A DNA stretch of 64,000 nucleotides, from contig NZ_BSEN01000006.1 of NCBI RefSeq assembly GCF_027921845.1, positions 62,001 to 126,000 on the forward strand. The letters are read 5' to 3'. A model generated the notes under the pieces. That model was not told the DNA's origin. It saw only the letters and a program-made list of their open reading frames with translations, and did no database searches. Below are positions 15,815-24,475 of this stretch, in pieces. How positions within the stretch are numbered: position 1 is the first letter of the stretch; every line of letters starts with the position of its first letter. A program made the translations under genes and the position numbers. Source of the stretch: Leifsonia poae (GTDB taxonomy: Bacteria > Actinomycetota > Actinomycetes > Actinomycetales > Microbacteriaceae).

Positions 15815-16545
15815 GGCTCCACCTCGCGTTCCATCGGGATGGCTTCGAGATGCGGTGGGTCCGATCGCGCGCCGAAGAGGTTGAGCGCGCCGATCACGAT
15901 CGCGACGGCCGCGGCGGCCAGCACCGGGAGCCCAGGGGTGAGGAACGGCGTGAGCAGCGTGGCGACGAAGCCGGCCGCGACGGCGACGGCCTGGGTCTGA
16001 CGCGCCTTGAGCCGCGGCCAGAGCAGGCCGAGGAAGGCGGCCGCGGCAGCAGCATCCAGCCCGTAGGCCTTGACGTCGCCGATCAGGTTGCCGAGGAGGG
16101 CGCCGGCCAGGGTGGTGAGGTTCCACCCGATGTAGACGACGAGGCCCGTCGTCCAGAACCCGATGCGCTGGGCGCGCGGTTCTGTCTGTGCCGTGGCGAC
16201 GGCCGTCGACTCGTCGATCGTGAGCTGGGTGGCGGCGGCGCGGCGCCAGAATCCGGGTCCGATGATGCGGGACAGCCGCAACGCATAGAACGAGTTGCGC
16301 ACGCCGAGCAGGGCTGCGCCGGCGATGGCCGAGCCCCCGGCCGCGGTGCCGCCCGAGGCGAGCACGCCGATCAGCGCGAACTGCGAGCCTCCGCTGAACA
16401 TGAGCAGGCTGAGCACGCAGGTCTGCCAGATGTCGAGTCCGGATGCCGTTGCCAGTGCGCCGAACGAGACGCCGTAGGCGGCCGTCGCGATGCCGACGGC
16501 CCAGCCGGAGCGTGCGGCGACGCGCTCGGGTCGGCTTCGGCTCAT
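15811..16545 (-). CDS. azlC: Branched-chain amino acid exporter large subunit
   Basis: A 244-residue polytopic protein with the AzlC signature stretch LSLLMFSGGSQFALIG and, later, GVRNSFYALRLS and QLTIDESTAVATAQ. It forms the exporter with AzlD, whose start it overlaps. The ATG at 16545 follows a basic cytoplasmic N-terminus (MSRSRPERVAARSGW). No regulator gene is coupled to it; the TetR gene just upstream on the same strand more likely serves the divergent MFS gene. Confidence 0.9.
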   Translation of the reverse strand: MSRSRPERVAARSGWAVGIATAAYGVSFGALATASGLDIWQTCVLSLLMFSGGSQFALIGVLASGGTAAGGSAIAGAALLGVRNSFYALRLSRIIGPGFWRRAAATQLTIDESTAVATAQTEPRAQRIGFWTTGLVVYIGWNLTTLAGALLGNLIGDVKAYGLDAAAAAAFLGLLWPRLKARQTQAVAVAAGFVATLLTPFLTPGLPVLAAAAVAIVIGALNLFGARSDPPHLEAIPMEREVEP

Positions 16546-16610
16546 CCTCCGACGATACCCAAACGGAGGACGGCCGACGGTCGGCAGGTCGGTGATGGCC
16601 CCACGGGTGC

Positions 16611-17156
16611 TCAGGCGAAGAGGCGGGAGACGAGGTCCTCGGCGGTCTGGTCGGTGAGCGTCCACGGCTGGAAGATCACCCGGTAGATGATCGGGGCGAC
16701 CACATGATCCACGATGTCGTCGGGAGTGATGCCCGCAGCATCCGCTCGGTCGAGGAACATCGTCGCCTCGAGGCGGCGATTGCGCAGGCAGTCCGACTCC
16801 CGGTCGCCGGCGTTGGCGGCGCCGCCGCGCAGCAGCGCCGCGTTGACGGGCTTGCGATAGTGGGCGACGATCTCGCGCGCCCACTCGGTGAGGTCGTCTT
16901 GCAGGCTTCCGCTGTGCGGCAGCTCACGCTCGGGGTCGAGGTGGTAGGTGGCGATGTCGTTGATGAGGGTGGGCAGGTCTCCCCAACGGCGGTAGATGCT
17001 CGTTGGGTTGACGCCGGCCCGCTCGGCGACGAGCGGGACCGTGACACGATCGCGGCCGCGCTCCTTGACGAGCTCCTCGACCGCCGTGCGCACATTGTGG
17101 ATGACCGCGGCGCTGCGCCCACCCGTGCGTTTCGGCCCTGTGGTCTGGGTTTCCAT
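16611..17156 (-). CDS. TetR family repressor of the divergent MFS gene
   Basis: The 181-residue protein has a TetR helix-turn-helix (about 20-65: VTVPLVAERAGVNPTSIYRRW) and a C-terminal half like the TetR_C_16 group (YRVIFQPWTLTD near the end). It diverges from an MFS gene. The 118-bp intergenic region holds two copies of AAGCAA-N6-TTGCTT, one beside each start, so it probably represses both genes until its ligand binds. Confidence 0.9.
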   Translation of the reverse strand: METQTTGPKRTGGRSAAVIHNVRTAVEELVKERGRDRVTVPLVAERAGVNPTSIYRRWGDLPTLINDIATYHLDPERELPHSGSLQDDLTEWAREIVAHYRKPVNAALLRGGAANAGDRESDCLRNRRLEATMFLDRADAAGITPDDIVDHVVAPIIYRVIFQPWTLTDQTAEDLVSRLFA

Positions 17157-17180
17157 GCCTCGATGGTACGCCCGGAATGA

Positions 17181-17206
17181 ATTAAAGCAAAACTTGTTGC
17201 TTTAAT
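17181..17206. promoter_or_regulatory. TetR operator 1
   Basis: Perfect 10-bp arms ATTAAAGCAA and TTGCTTTAAT around a 6-bp spacer, 25 bp upstream of the TetR start. AAGCAA-N6-TTGCTT recurs at 17231-17248. Confidence 0.8.
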
Positions 17207-17227
17207 TGCACGGCGGGTCTAGCATCC

Positions 17228-17252
17228 CTAAAGCAATCGGATTTGCTTTTAG
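17228..17252. promoter_or_regulatory. TetR operator 2
   Basis: CTAAAGCAA, a 6-bp spacer and TTGCTTTTAG form a second copy of the same site, 22 bp upstream of the MFS start. The two centres are 46 bp apart. Confidence 0.78.
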
Positions 17253-17274
17253 TGTCTGCTCTCAGGAGGGGAAG

Positions 17275-18585
17275 ATGTCAACAGCCGCAGAAACAGGCTC
17301 CATCGCCGCCGTTCGTCCCGCGCGTCGCACGCTCCGGCCGATCGCCGCGTTCGTCGGTGCCGCGCTCGCGTTCGTCGGCGTGACCTTCGCCGCGGGCGCC
17401 CCCAGCCCGCTGTTCGTGCTCTACCAGCAGCAGTGGGGCTTCCCCGACTGGGTGCTGACCGTCGCCTTCGCGATCTACGCGATCACCCTGCTCGTCACCC
17501 TGCTGATCGCCGGTTCCCTGTCCGACCACATCGGTCGCCGACCGGTGCTGATCGGGGCGCTCGCGCTTGAGATCGTCTCGATGGTGCTCTTCCTGTTCGC
17601 GCGCGACATCGGGTGGATCATCGTGGCCCGCGCGGTGCAGGGCGTCGCGACCGGTGCCGCGACGGGAACCTTCACGGCGTCGATCGTCGAGCTCGCTCCC
17701 CAGCGCCACAAGAAGCTCGGGGCGGTCATCGGCGGAACGGCGCCCATCGGCGGGATCGCCCTCGGCGCCCTCGTCACCGGCATCGCCGTGCAGTTCACCG
17801 CGCAGCCGACGCTCCTCATCTTCACCGCACTGGCGCTCGTCTTCGTCGCCGGGATCTTCGTGGTCGCCTGGTCCGCGGAGACGGTCGAGAGCCGCCCGGG
17901 AGCGGTGCGGTCGCTCATCCCGCGCCTGAATGTGCCGCGGGCCGCGCGCCGCGAGTTCACGGGGTCCATCCCCGTGCTGGCCGCGACCTGGATGCTCGCC
18001 GGCCTCTTCCTCGGGCTGGCCCCGTCGATCGTGCACGGGGTGTTCCACATCGACAGCGGACTGGTCAACGGCCTCATCGTCGCCCTGCAGCCGGCGGTCG
18101 GCGCGGTCGTCGGGTTCCTGCTGAGCCGGGTGCCCGCTCGCCTCGCGATGATCACGGGCATGGCCGCGGTGATCGTCGGCGTGGTGCTCGCGACGGTGGC
18201 GATCGCGGGCGGGGTGCTCTGGCTGCTGTTCGTAGCCGCGGTCTTCGGCGGGGCGGGCTTCGGTGCCGCGTTCTCGTCGAGCCTGCGCATCCTGGCCCCG
18301 CTCGCCCCGAACGACCAGCGTGCGGAGCTGTTCGCCGCCGTGTTCCTGGTGAACTACCTGGCGTACGGGGTGCCTGCGCTCGTGGCGGGCGAGCTGATCG
18401 GGATCGTCGGGCTGCTGCCGTCGGTGATCGGGTACGCGGTGGCTATCGCGGCGGTCGGAGTGGTGGCGCTGGTGACCCAGCTGGCGCTCGCACGTACGGA
18501 CCGCGCGTCGCGCGCGGCCGGCCCGGCGATCGCCGCCACGGTCGTTGCTGCTGCATCCCGCTGCCCCCGCGCTGCCGCCGACTGA
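17275..18585 (+). CDS. MFS transporter, probable efflux
   Basis: A 436-residue, 12-helix major facilitator protein. GSLSDHIGRRPVLIG (motif A) sits in the helix 2-3 loop and ARAVQGVATGAATGTF in helix 4-5 resembles motif B/C of drug exporters. The C-terminus is Ala-rich and cytoplasmic. AGGAGGGG precedes the ATG at 17275. Divergent from, and probably repressed by, the TetR protein. The substrate is unknown. Confidence 0.9.
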   Translation: MSTAAETGSIAAVRPARRTLRPIAAFVGAALAFVGVTFAAGAPSPLFVLYQQQWGFPDWVLTVAFAIYAITLLVTLLIAGSLSDHIGRRPVLIGALALEIVSMVLFLFARDIGWIIVARAVQGVATGAATGTFTASIVELAPQRHKKLGAVIGGTAPIGGIALGALVTGIAVQFTAQPTLLIFTALALVFVAGIFVVAWSAETVESRPGAVRSLIPRLNVPRAARREFTGSIPVLAATWMLAGLFLGLAPSIVHGVFHIDSGLVNGLIVALQPAVGAVVGFLLSRVPARLAMITGMAAVIVGVVLATVAIAGGVLWLLFVAAVFGGAGFGAAFSSSLRILAPLAPNDQRAELFAAVFLVNYLAYGVPALVAGELIGIVGLLPSVIGYAVAIAAVGVVALVTQLALARTDRASRAAGPAIAATVVAAASRCPRAAAD

Positions 18586-18592
18586 GGCCGGG

Positions 18593-18653
18593 CGTCGTTT
18601 GCCACTTGTGGTGGTTTCATTGCCCGGATGACCACATCAAGTGGCAAACGACG
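18593..18653. repeat. Long perfect inverted repeat between convergent genes
   Basis: Perfect 16-bp arms (18593-18608, CGTCGTTTGCCACTTG, and 18638-18653) with a 29-nt loop that holds a TGTGGT/ACCACA pair. It lies exactly between the MFS gene and the convergent oxidoreductase gene, so it could terminate both. Confidence 0.85.
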
Positions 18654-18687
18654 ATCAGGGGAGGCGCTCGGCGCGGCTGGGCCGCGC

Positions 18688-19707
18688 TCAGGCGACGTCG
18701 ATGAGGGCCTTGCCGACGAGGCCTTTCTCGACCGCGTCGTGCGCGGCGGCCGTGTCCGCCAGCGCGAAGCGCGTGATCGGCAGGCCGTGCTCCGCGCCCA
18801 CCGGCAGAGCGCCGTCGGCCAGCGCCGCCGAGACGGCGCGCACCGCAGCCGCCTTCACCTCGGGCGGAGTGGTGTAGGTCAGCACGAACTGGAACCGCAG
18901 GTTCTTCGACATGCTCGGCCGGGTGGGGATCGTCACCCCGGGGGAGTCCGCGCCGTCGGCGTAGATCGCGATCGAGGCATCCGGTGCCGCGACGCGCACG
19001 TCGAGCTCGGCGTTGGCGGCCGCATTCACCTCCACGATGATGTCCACGCCGCGCGGAGCGAGCGCGCCGATCGCCTGGGCGGCATCCGAGTCGCGGTAGT
19101 TCACCACGTGGTGGGCGCCGGCGGCGCGCGCCAGCTCCGCCTTCTCGTGACTGCTCACGGTCGAGACCACGGTGGCTCCCGCCCAGACGGCGAGCTGGAT
19201 GGCCGCATGCCCGACCGCGCCTGCGCCCCCGGCGACGACAACGGTGCGGCCATCGAGCGCGCCGGGCGCGAGCTCACCGGGAGAGTTCTCGTGCACGGTC
19301 AAGGCGCGGTGCGCCGTGAGTGCCGGGATGCCGAGCGAAGCCCCGACGTCGAAGCTCACGTCGTCGGGCAGGCGGACCACCTGACGGGCCGGGACGACGG
19401 CGAGCTCCTGGGCCGTGCCATCCGGACGCTTGTAGGCGGCGTCCCATACCCAGACGCGGTCGCCGACGGCGATGCCGGTCACGCCGTCGCCGATCTCGTC
19501 GACGACGCCGGCGCCATCCTGGTTCGGGACCTGCGGCTGGGGGAGCTCCGTCTCGCCGCTGCCCTGTCGCGCTTTCCAGTCGGTCGGGTTCACCCCCGAG
19601 ACGTGGATGCGCACGCGCACCTCACCCGCGGCGGGATGCGGCTCGTCGCGCTCGCCGAAGTGGAGGACGTCGGAGGAACCGGTGGACGAATAGGTGACAG
19701 CCTTCAT
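18688..19707 (-). CDS. Zinc-independent quinone oxidoreductase-like MDR protein
   Basis: The 339-residue protein belongs to the medium-chain dehydrogenase superfamily. It starts MKAVTYSSTG, has HVSGVNPTDWKARQG in the catalytic half, lacks the structural-zinc cysteine cluster, and carries the NADPH motif VVVAGGAGAVGHAAIQLA. This is the quinone oxidoreductase/enoyl reductase branch, which reduces quinones or activated alkenes with NADPH. I chose MKAVTY over an ATG four codons upstream because the family starts there. Two GTTCCGAAAA direct repeats lie upstream. Confidence 0.88.
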   Translation of the reverse strand: MKAVTYSSTGSSDVLHFGERDEPHPAAGEVRVRIHVSGVNPTDWKARQGSGETELPQPQVPNQDGAGVVDEIGDGVTGIAVGDRVWVWDAAYKRPDGTAQELAVVPARQVVRLPDDVSFDVGASLGIPALTAHRALTVHENSPGELAPGALDGRTVVVAGGAGAVGHAAIQLAVWAGATVVSTVSSHEKAELARAAGAHHVVNYRDSDAAQAIGALAPRGVDIIVEVNAAANAELDVRVAAPDASIAIYADGADSPGVTIPTRPSMSKNLRFQFVLTYTTPPEVKAAAVRAVSAALADGALPVGAEHGLPITRFALADTAAAHDAVEKGLVGKALIDVA

Positions 19708-19738
19708 GCTCCCAGCCAACCACCGCTGAGGGAGAACT

Positions 19739-19770
19739 GTTCCGAAAATGCGGTCGGGCGTTCCGAAAAC
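19739..19770. promoter_or_regulatory. Direct-repeat motif upstream of the oxidoreductase gene
   Basis: GTTCCGAAAA occurs at 19739-19748 and 19760-19769, 21 bp (two helical turns) apart, 32-62 bp upstream of the start. This suits a regulator binding as two units on one face of the DNA. The remaining intergenic sequence up to 19975 shows nothing else I can support. Confidence 0.5.
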
Positions 19771-19975
19771 GTTCAGTCCGTTAGCCGGGAAAACACGATC
19801 CCGGACTCGATCGGCGAGCCCGGGATGGTGTCAGGCATCCGGCCCCCACGTGTGTCGCCCGGAATCATTCGGTCCGACGTGCGCCTGGATGCGATGACAC
19901 CAGGGTAGCCAGGCTCGCGCGCGATCGCGAGGGGGATGACTTCCCGGCCTTGTCAGGGTACGGGTCGGTCGGTGG

Positions 19976-21163
19976 TCATCCGGTCGCGCAGCCCCCGGAG
20001 CTGATCGGAGCGGTTCTGACCGAGGACAGGACGGGGCGGAGCTCGGCCAGGGAGAGCGCGTAGCCCGTGTCCGGGTCGGCGGTCGAGCGTGCGAAGACGA
20101 CGCCGGCGACCCTGCCGGAGGAGTCCAGCAGCGGGCCGCCCGAGTTGCCGGGCCGCACCGATCCGCGCAGCGAGTAGATGTCGCGCTCGACGATGCCGCT
20201 CTGGTAGATGTCGGTGCCGCGAGCGTTCAGTCGATCGCGTACGCGCTGCGGGCTCACCGTGTACGGGCCGTTGCCGGGGTAGCCGGCGGCGTAGGCCTGG
20301 GCCCCCGCGGTGAGGTCGGGGCCGATGTCGAGCGCGGGCGCGGTGAGGTCGGTCACGTCGAGTACGGCCAGGTCGCGCTCCGGATCGAAGGCGGTGAGCG
20401 TCGCGCTCTCGGGACGGTCGGTGATGGGGTCGCGGACGACGATCGACGAGGCGCCCGCGACGACGTGGGCGTTGGTGACGACCCGGCCGCGCGACACCAC
20501 CCAACCGCTTCCCTCCGAGTCGACACCGCAGTCCGGCTTGGAGGCGAGCACCGTGACCACCGAGTTCTCCGCGCGGGCGACGGCGGCCGGCACCGCCGTG
20601 CTCGGCGGCTGAGCGGTCTTGATCGACTCTCCGCCCTCGAACACCTTGGGCAGGCCGGCGTCGGCGAGCACGTCGTCCACGGCGCCGAGCACGGTCGACG
20701 ACGGAACGGGCGCGACGCTGTCGAGCGTGGCGACGACGCGCGACGAGTTGGCGGCCTGGACGACCGTCGCGATGTTGGTGGCGAGCGCGAAACCGGCGAG
20801 CAGCCAGACGACGACGGCCCAGGTCAGCAGGCCGAAGACGGAGCCGATCAGAGAGTCGAGCCACCGGATCGGACCGTGCCGCAGCACCTTGCCGATGACG
20901 GATGCGAGTGTCACGGCGATCGCGTAGGAGACCGCCGCGCAGGCGAGCACGACCAGGGAGGCGATGACCGACCGCTGCATCACGCTGGTCCAGCCCATCG
21001 ACGCCAGCCAGGCTACGGCTACGGGAGCCAGCGCCAGACCCGCCCAGAGTCCGAGACCGAGACCGACGAGAGAGGCGGCGGCCTTGATCGCGCCATTGCT
21101 CCAGCCCGCGGCGATCGCGGCGACGGCGAGCACGATGAGCACGACGTCCACCACGATTTCCAC
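19976..21163 (-). CDS. marP: Membrane-anchored trypsin-like serine protease, MarP type
   Basis: The 395-residue protein has four N-terminal membrane segments of the CvpA/colicin V type (about 1-130), a linker, and an extracytoplasmic trypsin-like domain with H233 (VTNAHVVAG), D264 (DLAVLDV) and S341 (GNSGGPL). C212 just before the first strand and C392 at the end match the two cysteines whose disulfide supports Mycobacterium tuberculosis MarP. MarP proteases are needed for acid and cell-wall stress tolerance. The GTG at 21163 has GGGTGG upstream; an ATG six codons earlier is possible. The gene diverges from a small acidic protein gene. Confidence 0.88.
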   Translation of the reverse strand: MEIVVDVVLIVLAVAAIAAGWSNGAIKAAASLVGLGLGLWAGLALAPVAVAWLASMGWTSVMQRSVIASLVVLACAAVSYAIAVTLASVIGKVLRHGPIRWLDSLIGSVFGLLTWAVVVWLLAGFALATNIATVVQAANSSRVVATLDSVAPVPSSTVLGAVDDVLADAGLPKVFEGGESIKTAQPPSTAVPAAVARAENSVVTVLASKPDCGVDSEGSGWVVSRGRVVTNAHVVAGASSIVVRDPITDRPESATLTAFDPERDLAVLDVTDLTAPALDIGPDLTAGAQAYAAGYPGNGPYTVSPQRVRDRLNARGTDIYQSGIVERDIYSLRGSVRPGNSGGPLLDSSGRVAGVVFARSTADPDTGYALSLAELRPVLSSVRTAPISSGGCATG

Positions 21164-21347
21164 GTGGCCACCCTGCCCCATCTGGCTGGGGGAGTGCTCA
21201 ACCTCCGGTGTGGAGTCCTGGTGTATCCGCTGGACCCCTTCCGTCGGCGCGCGGGTGGGGATACCGTTCATCGCCACGGTCGATGGGGCGGCCGTCCAGG
21301 CCGCCCGGGCACAGCCGCGGCGACTCAGCCGCAGGAGAGGATCACTG

Positions 21348-21518
21348 ATGAGCGATGAGCAGAACCGTCCCGATCTCGACGAGGGCGAGCGCGAGATGAC
21401 GAGCGCCGACTTCACGGCATCCGATCCGGAGCACGGCCAGGAGTCCGAACCGTCGCAGCAGCAGCACCACAACGCCGAGACCGAGGAGGACACGGCGTCC
21501 GGCGGCGCGCCGGACTAG
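21348..21518 (+). CDS. Small acidic hydrophilic protein
   Basis: A 56-residue, Glu/Asp/Gln-rich protein (MSDEQNRPDLDEGEREM at the start, QQQHHN later) with no hydrophobic stretch; probably intrinsically disordered. A strong AGGAGAGG site precedes the ATG, which is the main evidence that it is real. Function unknown. Confidence 0.65.
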   Translation: MSDEQNRPDLDEGEREMTSADFTASDPEHGQESEPSQQQHHNAETEEDTASGGAPD

Positions 21519-21564
21519 GCGTCCGCTCGGCGTTAGGCGGGCGTTCGCTCGGCGATCGACCGGC

Positions 21565-21693
21565 TCAGAGGCGGCCGTCCTCCTCGTCGCCGTCGTCGAC
21601 GGCCGCCGGATCGGGGAGGCTCGCCGGAACGATGTCCGGGTCCATCTGGTAGTCCGGAATGGGTGGCTGCGGGGTCTGGGCGTCCTTGTCCAT
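21565..21693 (-). CDS. Very small acidic protein
   Basis: A 42-residue product (MDKDAQTPQPPIPDYQ, then MDPDIVPASLPDPAA and an acidic end). It is unusually Pro/Asp-rich and may be disordered. The start is divergent from the SDR gene. It is supported only by plausible composition and position. Confidence 0.45.
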   Translation of the reverse strand: MDKDAQTPQPPIPDYQMDPDIVPASLPDPAAVDDGDEEDGRL

Positions 21694-21769
21694 GGGCTGA
21701 ACGTACGCTCCTCGACGGATCGCCGAAAGCCCCTGTGTCGCGGATGACGCCCCGCGTACCGTGCGCTGC

Positions 21770-22663
21770 ATGTCCGATCAGCTCACTTTTCAGAATCCCG
21801 TCGATCGTTATCCGTCCGTCGATGCGCCCGAGCAGCAGCAACCGGCGCCGGGCCTCGACGAAGAACTCACCCCCACCGCCGACCGCGGCGAGGAGACCTA
21901 CCGGGGCACGGGACGGCTCGAGGGCCGTTGTGCCCTCATCACCGGAGGCGACTCCGGGATCGGCGCTGCGGTGGCGATCGCGTTCGCCAGGGAGGGTGCG
22001 GATGTCGCAATCGCGTACCTGCCCGACGAGGAGCAGGATGCCCGCGCCGTCGTCGAGCTCATCGAGAAGAGCGGCAGCACGGCGGTCGCCCTGCCCGCCG
22101 ACATCACGACTCCGGATGCGTGCCGCGCGCTGGTCGGTGACGCCGTCGAGGCGCTGGGCGGCCTGGACATCCTGGTCAACAACGCCGGCAAGCAGCAGTT
22201 CTGCGAACGCCTCGAAGACCTGAGTGACGAGCAGTTCGACGAGACGTTCCGCACGAACGTCTACGCGATGTTCTGGATCACGAAGGCGGCCCTTCCCCAC
22301 CTGCCCGCCGGGTCGTCGATCATCAACACCACGTCCGTCCAGGCATACCTGCCGAGCGAGATCCTGGTCGACTACGCCACCACGAAGGCCTCGATCAACA
22401 CCTTCACGAAGGCGCTCGCCTCGCAGCTCGCCCCCCGCGGCATCCGGGTGAACGCGGTCGCTCCCGGGCCGATCTGGACACCGTTGCAGGTGTCGGGCGG
22501 GCAGCCGAAGGACAAGCTCCCGGACTTCGGCGAGCAGACGGCGCTGGGCCGGGCGGGTCAGCCGACCGAGCTGGCGCCCGCCTACGTGTTCCTGGCGTCG
22601 CCGGAGTCGAGCTACGTCGTCGGCGAGACCCTCAACGTCAACGGCGGCATGCCCACCCCCTGA
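21770..22663 (+). CDS. Short-chain dehydrogenase, general-stress YhdG/Gsp39-like
   Basis: The 297-residue SDR has an N-terminal extension of about 45 residues before the Rossmann core, as in the YhdG/YghA/Gsp39 group. Motifs: TGGDSGIGAAVAIAF (cofactor), NNAGKQ, INTTSVQAY with the catalytic Ser, and YATTK with Tyr and Lys. The C-terminal VVGETLNVNGGM is also typical. It is probably an NAD(P)-dependent alcohol/aldehyde oxidoreductase tied to stress; the substrate is unknown. Confidence 0.88.
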   Translation: MSDQLTFQNPVDRYPSVDAPEQQQPAPGLDEELTPTADRGEETYRGTGRLEGRCALITGGDSGIGAAVAIAFAREGADVAIAYLPDEEQDARAVVELIEKSGSTAVALPADITTPDACRALVGDAVEALGGLDILVNNAGKQQFCERLEDLSDEQFDETFRTNVYAMFWITKAALPHLPAGSSIINTTSVQAYLPSEILVDYATTKASINTFTKALASQLAPRGIRVNAVAPGPIWTPLQVSGGQPKDKLPDFGEQTALGRAGQPTELAPAYVFLASPESSYVVGETLNVNGGMPTP

Positions 22664-22664
22664 G

Positions 22665-22710
22665 CCCGCGCGCACCCGCGCTCGCACCCGCGCGCGCACC
22701 CGCGCTCGCA
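22665..22710. repeat. GC-rich direct repeat
   Basis: A 22-bp unit of CCCGCGCGCACC plus CGCGCTCGCA is followed at once by a 24-bp copy with an extra CG. It lies just after the SDR stop. Confidence 0.6.
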
Positions 22711-22715
22711 CCCGA

Positions 22716-22777
22716 GATCGAGTCGGGGAGAAATCACGTGGATCGGCCGAAAACCGATACTTTTCCCCGACTCGATC
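22716..22777. repeat. Long inverted repeat between convergent genes
   Basis: Perfect 14-bp arms GATCGAGTCGGGGA and complement (22716-22729, 22764-22777), extended three pairs inward with one G-T. The loop contains its own ATCGG/CCGAT hairpin. It lies between the SDR gene and the convergent CopC gene and could terminate both. Confidence 0.82.
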
Positions 22778-22785
22778 GCGGGCCT

Positions 22786-22813
22786 GGATGCGCGGGCGCG
22801 GATGCGCGGGCGC
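22786..22813. repeat. Tandem 14-bp repeat
   Basis: Two adjacent exact copies of GGATGCGCGGGCGC, downstream of the inverted repeat. Role unknown. Confidence 0.65.
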
Positions 22814-22854
22814 ATCCGCGCGGTGACGCGCGCGGGCGACGAGCGCGTCGGCGC

Positions 22855-23655
22855 TCAGTCGCCGGACGCGCCGCCCGAACCTGACGCGCCGCCCGAACCG
22901 CCGCCCGAGCCGGACTCGCCGCCTGACACTCCGTCCGCGGGACCGGCCCCGGCGCCGCCCGCCGGCGGCTTGCGCCGCGCCGTGAACACCACGATCAGCA
23001 CGCCGGCGATCGCGAGCACCACGATCCCGATCGCAATCCCGATCACGAGCCCGAGGTTGCCGGAGTCACCGGACGCGGTCTGCGTCGGCACTGCGGATCC
23101 GGCCGTCTCGGTCGGCTGCGCGCCAGGGGTCGACGACGCAGGGCCCGTCGGCGATGCGGTCGAGGTCGACCCGCCGCCGCTCCCGCCGCCGCTCCCGCTG
23201 CCCCCGCCGGCCCCGCATACTGCGGTCTCGCTGCCGCCCGCCGCGGCCGCCCCTGCGGGCGGCTGGTACGCGAACTTCACCGTGTTCGACACCGTGTGCC
23301 CGTCGGCCGAGACGATCTGGTAGGTCACGGTGTAGTCCCCAGCGCCGCCGAGGGCGACGGGCGCGGTCACGACGGTGTCCGCGACGGTCGGGCATCCGGT
23401 CTCGAAGTGGCGTACCGCCGAGCCCGAGCCGGGTCCGGTGACCGTCACGAGGGTGCTCGCGCCGTCACCGGAGAGATCGATCACCCGGTCGTTGAACGTG
23501 AGCGTAACCGTCTGAGGTGGTGTCGTCACCGTCGACCCCGCGGCAGGGTCGCTCGACACGAGATAGTCGTGCGCGGATGCCGCGGCGACGGGCGCGAGCG
23601 CCAACGCGAGCGCGCCGAGAGCGACGGCGGATGCGGTCAGCAGTCGCCGGCGCAT
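22855..23655 (-). CDS. copC: CopC-domain copper-binding exported protein
   Basis: The 266-residue protein has a signal peptide cut after ASA so that His29 becomes the mature N-terminus (HDYLVSSDP), the copper-binding start of CopC proteins. A second ligand region is SADGHTVSN. The domain ends near residue 135; a Gly/Ser/Thr-rich linker and a membrane helix (LVIGIAIGIVVLAIAG) anchor it, with a Gly-rich cytoplasmic tail. It binds copper at the outer face. Its start overlaps the stop of the YcnI gene (TGATG). Confidence 0.88.
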   Translation of the reverse strand: MRRRLLTASAVALGALALALAPVAAASAHDYLVSSDPAAGSTVTTPPQTVTLTFNDRVIDLSGDGASTLVTVTGPGSGSAVRHFETGCPTVADTVVTAPVALGGAGDYTVTYQIVSADGHTVSNTVKFAYQPPAGAAAAGGSETAVCGAGGGSGSGGGSGGGSTSTASPTGPASSTPGAQPTETAGSAVPTQTASGDSGNLGLVIGIAIGIVVLAIAGVLIVVFTARRKPPAGGAGAGPADGVSGGESGSGGGSGGASGSGGASGD

Positions 23656-24383
23656 CAGGCGCCTGCCTGTCCGCGCGAGCGACGCGTCACGGCGAACACC
23701 GCGACCACCAGGGCGATGGCTCCCAGCGCCAGGCCGGCGATTCCGAGTCCGATCGCGACGGCATCCGTGATCCCGTCGGACGCGGCGGCGGGAGCCGGGG
23801 CGGGCGTAGCGGTGGCCACCAGGGGGCTCTCATCGCCGGCCGGCACCGGGTCGTTCACGTAGAGGGTCGGCGCCGGGTGCTCGGGTTCCTTGCCCGAGGC
23901 CGGTGTCGCCTCGGTCCAGTCGACGACGGTGCCGTCGGAGTAGGTCTGGTGGGTCGGCAGCGCGAGACTGCCGACATCCGGGACCGCTCCCGCGGAGATC
24001 GTGAACTGCTGGAACTGGCCCGGTGCGATCGAAACGCCGCTGCCGGCCGTCCAGGTGACGCGCACCGGCGCCTCGGTGATCGTGCCGCCCTCCGCCGTAA
24101 CCGGCTTGGAGAGTTTCTCGGTGTCGACGGTCGTCGTCCAGCCGGCGATCGGCAGGTAGCTGACCGAGGTGAACGGGTGGTCGGTGGGCAGGTCGACCAC
24201 CAGTTTGACGGTGCCCGCGGTCGCGGATTCCGTCGGCACCCGGAACGTCAGCGTGGTGTAGCTGCCGGGCGTCGCCTGGTCGGGGTCGACGTGCACGTGG
24301 GCGCTCGCGGCGAGCGGGGCGCCGAGGAGGAGCAGGGCGGTGGTTCCTGCCGCGATGGACGCGGCGATGGTGCGTTTCTTCAT
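23655..24383 (-). CDS. ycnI: YcnI-like copper-binding protein (DUF1775)
   Basis: The 242-residue protein has a signal peptide ending ASA-HVHVDPD, giving a mature N-terminal His as in YcnI, a DUF1775 domain (about 29-175, with LTFRVPTES and WTEATP near the end) and a C-terminal membrane helix followed by basic residues. YcnI-type domains bind Cu(II) through that N-terminal His. It is coupled to copC downstream and lies 92 bp after a Met/His-rich membrane protein gene, giving a three-gene copper locus. Confidence 0.88.
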   Translation of the reverse strand: MKKRTIAASIAAGTTALLLLGAPLAASAHVHVDPDQATPGSYTTLTFRVPTESATAGTVKLVVDLPTDHPFTSVSYLPIAGWTTTVDTEKLSKPVTAEGGTITEAPVRVTWTAGSGVSIAPGQFQQFTISAGAVPDVGSLALPTHQTYSDGTVVDWTEATPASGKEPEHPAPTLYVNDPVPAGDESPLVATATPAPAPAAASDGITDAVAIGLGIAGLALGAIALVVAVFAVTRRSRGQAGA

Positions 24384-24475
24384 GGGGATGTCCTGATCGA
24401 AGTCGTTGGGTCGAAAGCGGATGCGCGTGCGCGCGATCACCGACGGCGCGACCACGGCATCCGTGGTGGCGCGCG

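Noticed and set aside
22665-22813. Replication origin or iteron set in the GC-rich repeats after the SDR gene
   Set aside because: Repeats are short, few and GC-rich, with no replication gene or AT-rich unwinding region.
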